Part shown: positions 63,241 through 64,000 of the stretch, piece after piece | How positions within the stretch are numbered: the first letter of the stretch is position 1 | Layout: each line of letters starts with the position of its first letter | Source of the DNA: JAZRPG01 sp045649105 | GTDB taxonomy: Bacteria; Bacillota; Clostridia; Oscillospirales; JAAYXM01 | Direction of reading: 5' to 3' | DNA: 64,000 nucleotides | NCBI GenBank assembly: GCA_045649105.1 | Contig: JAZRPG010000027.1 | Coordinates: 117,377 to 181,376 of the forward strand | The notes under the pieces: generated by a model | Told to the model about the DNA's origin: nothing | Database searches by the model: none | The model's input: only the letters and a program-made list of their open reading frames with translations | Position numbers and translations under genes: made by a program

Positions 63241-63717
63241 CTACTTCACTTTAAAATCTACCGCCATACTTAATACGTCCCATGTTTCTTCCAGCATTTC
63301 TTCCGTATACGTTTGAGGTTTACTGAATACCGCCTGCCCAAGAATATTCAACTTATCGTATAATTCTTTATTCATATCAATTTCGTACCAACCATCGCAT
63401 CCAGAAGCCTGGTCAAGTAGCATTATAATATCATTAAATTTACTGTGTTTCAGGTATGAATTGTGCGGATATAGTTCACCTAAACGATAACCGTATTTTG
63501 TATTTTCAGTATCATATTTATGTATTGCAACTTCTTCGGTTTGTATACTCTTATTTAGCATACCAATTATTAAATTTCCATAGTCGCTGGCAAACTTTGT
63601 GTCGATATCTGCCTGAACCCGTTCATCCTTTAAATAGTTCGCATAAAGTATTCCTGAAACGACTAAAATTAAAGCAACAAGTATGCATATAAAACTTTTT
63701 CGATTAAACATTTGCAA
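63241..63717 (-). CDS. Hypothetical exported or membrane-anchored protein
   Basis: 158-residue protein with a membrane segment or signal anchor at residues 8-27 and a helical, acidic extracytoplasmic part. There is a single cysteine cluster near CDGWYEID but no lipobox. I do not recognise the family. The gene is AT-rich like the zinc-ribbon gene. The start may be Met1 or Met3. It stands between a repeat element and a cysteine-motif gene. Confidence 0.5.
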   Translation of the reverse strand: MQMFNRKSFICILVALILVVSGILYANYLKDERVQADIDTKFASDYGNLIIGMLNKSIQTEEVAIHKYDTENTKYGYRLGELYPHNSYLKHSKFNDIIMLLDQASGCDGWYEIDMNKELYDKLNILGQAVFSKPQTYTEEMLEETWDVLSMAVDFKVK

Positions 63718-63782
63718 TTTCTCCTTTCGACTTTTTCAACATTCATCATAGCCTCATATCAAATAAGGGCAAAAAATTCATA

Positions 63783-64000
63783 TTATTCTCCGATAAACTC
63801 TTCTAAAATTCCAACAGCTTCTTCTATGCATCCGTCGCAAGAGCAAAGCTTTTTGCTTTTAATCTCACTGCACATAACCGTACCAACTTTTGATACAAAC
63901 CTTTCCATAAGTTCACGGGCAGAAGCATAGCTTGCTTTCTTATTTGTTTCAGGCATCTTGTCTGTTCCGAAACTTTTAATTCCGCCGACTACTAAAACCA
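63783..64000 (-). CDS. C_GCAxxG_C_C family protein, C-terminal part (runs off window end)
   Basis: The last 71 codons of a minus-strand gene whose start lies beyond base 64000; the stop is at 63783-63785. The visible part reads VVGGIKSFGTDKM near the window edge and ends with CSEIKSKKLCSCDGCIEEAVGI (written here in part: KKLCSCDGC). The Cys pattern resembles the last two C positions of the C_GCAxxG_C_C family, small putative redox proteins often near transporters. The GCAxxG motif itself would lie outside the window, so the family call is tentative. Confidence 0.5.
   Translation of the reverse strand, partial: VLVVGGIKSFGTDKMPETNKKASYASARELMERFVSKVGTVMCSEIKSKKLCSCDGCIEEAVGILEEFIGE

Overview
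The window reads as a chromosomal segment of a spore-forming, anaerobic Clostridia-type Firmicute, most likely a gut Oscillospirales-like lineage. This rests on an uninterrupted sigK, the spoIIAA-spoIIAB-sigF operon, strong GGAGG ribosome binding sites with frequent TTG/GTG starts, a valine T-box, FMN and ZTP riboswitches, an L13 leader, pyruvate phosphate dikinase, a glycyl radical enzyme, and a PurO-type IMP cyclohydrolase next to a PurH that has only the transformylase half. The taxon is inferred; no rRNA or tRNA gene was seen.

Layout. 0-9.4 kb: start of a DUF3343 gene, a D,D-carboxypeptidase, ppdK, an EF-G-like GTPase and T-box-controlled valS. 9.5-16.5 kb: an accessory catabolic cluster with a divergent AraC regulator, an uncharacterised glycyl radical enzyme (GRE), an SGNH acetylesterase gene broken by an in-frame amber codon, an SMP-30 lactonase-like protein, the GRE activase and a cytoplasmic GH30 glycosidase. 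16.5-31.4 kb: mostly housekeeping genes (carD, ispDF, sigK, queH, an ECF sigma/anti-sigma pair, ruvX, an rRNA-type methyltransferase, ecfA1-ecfA2-ecfT-truA, a DUF5711 protein, cvpA, pgsA and a ClpE-like unfoldase). 31.5-46.1 kb: an ArsC/Spx-like protein, a HAD phosphatase, a small P-loop protein, pgi, mreB, comFC, recD2, FMN-riboswitch-controlled ribU, a two-component system followed by an HtrA protease, inorganic pyrophosphatase and the spoIIA operon.

46.1-56.8 kb: a minus-strand purine operon, purE-purF-purM-purN-purO-purH(transformylase)-purD-purL, preceded by a ZTP-type riboswitch. It covers the PRPP to IMP pathway except the PurK, PurC and PurB steps. 56.8-60.7 kb: a TtcA-family PP-loop enzyme, rplM-rpsI with promoter and leader, and a Pit phosphate transporter with its DUF47 partner. 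60.7-64 kb: a looser region with small membrane proteins of unknown function, a DNA-deoxyinosine glycosylase, a nitroreductase, a 13-bp tandem repeat, a palindromic interspersed element and the end of a cysteine-motif protein.

The best candidate for undescribed biology is the 9.5-16.5 kb GRE cluster. Its GRE keeps the eliminase-type Cys-x-Glu site but reads GCYE, with a glycyl loop reading RVSGW, and its neighbours point to an acetylated or lactone-forming sugar derivative as substrate. The in-cluster esterase has lost its catalytic serine to a nonsense codon.
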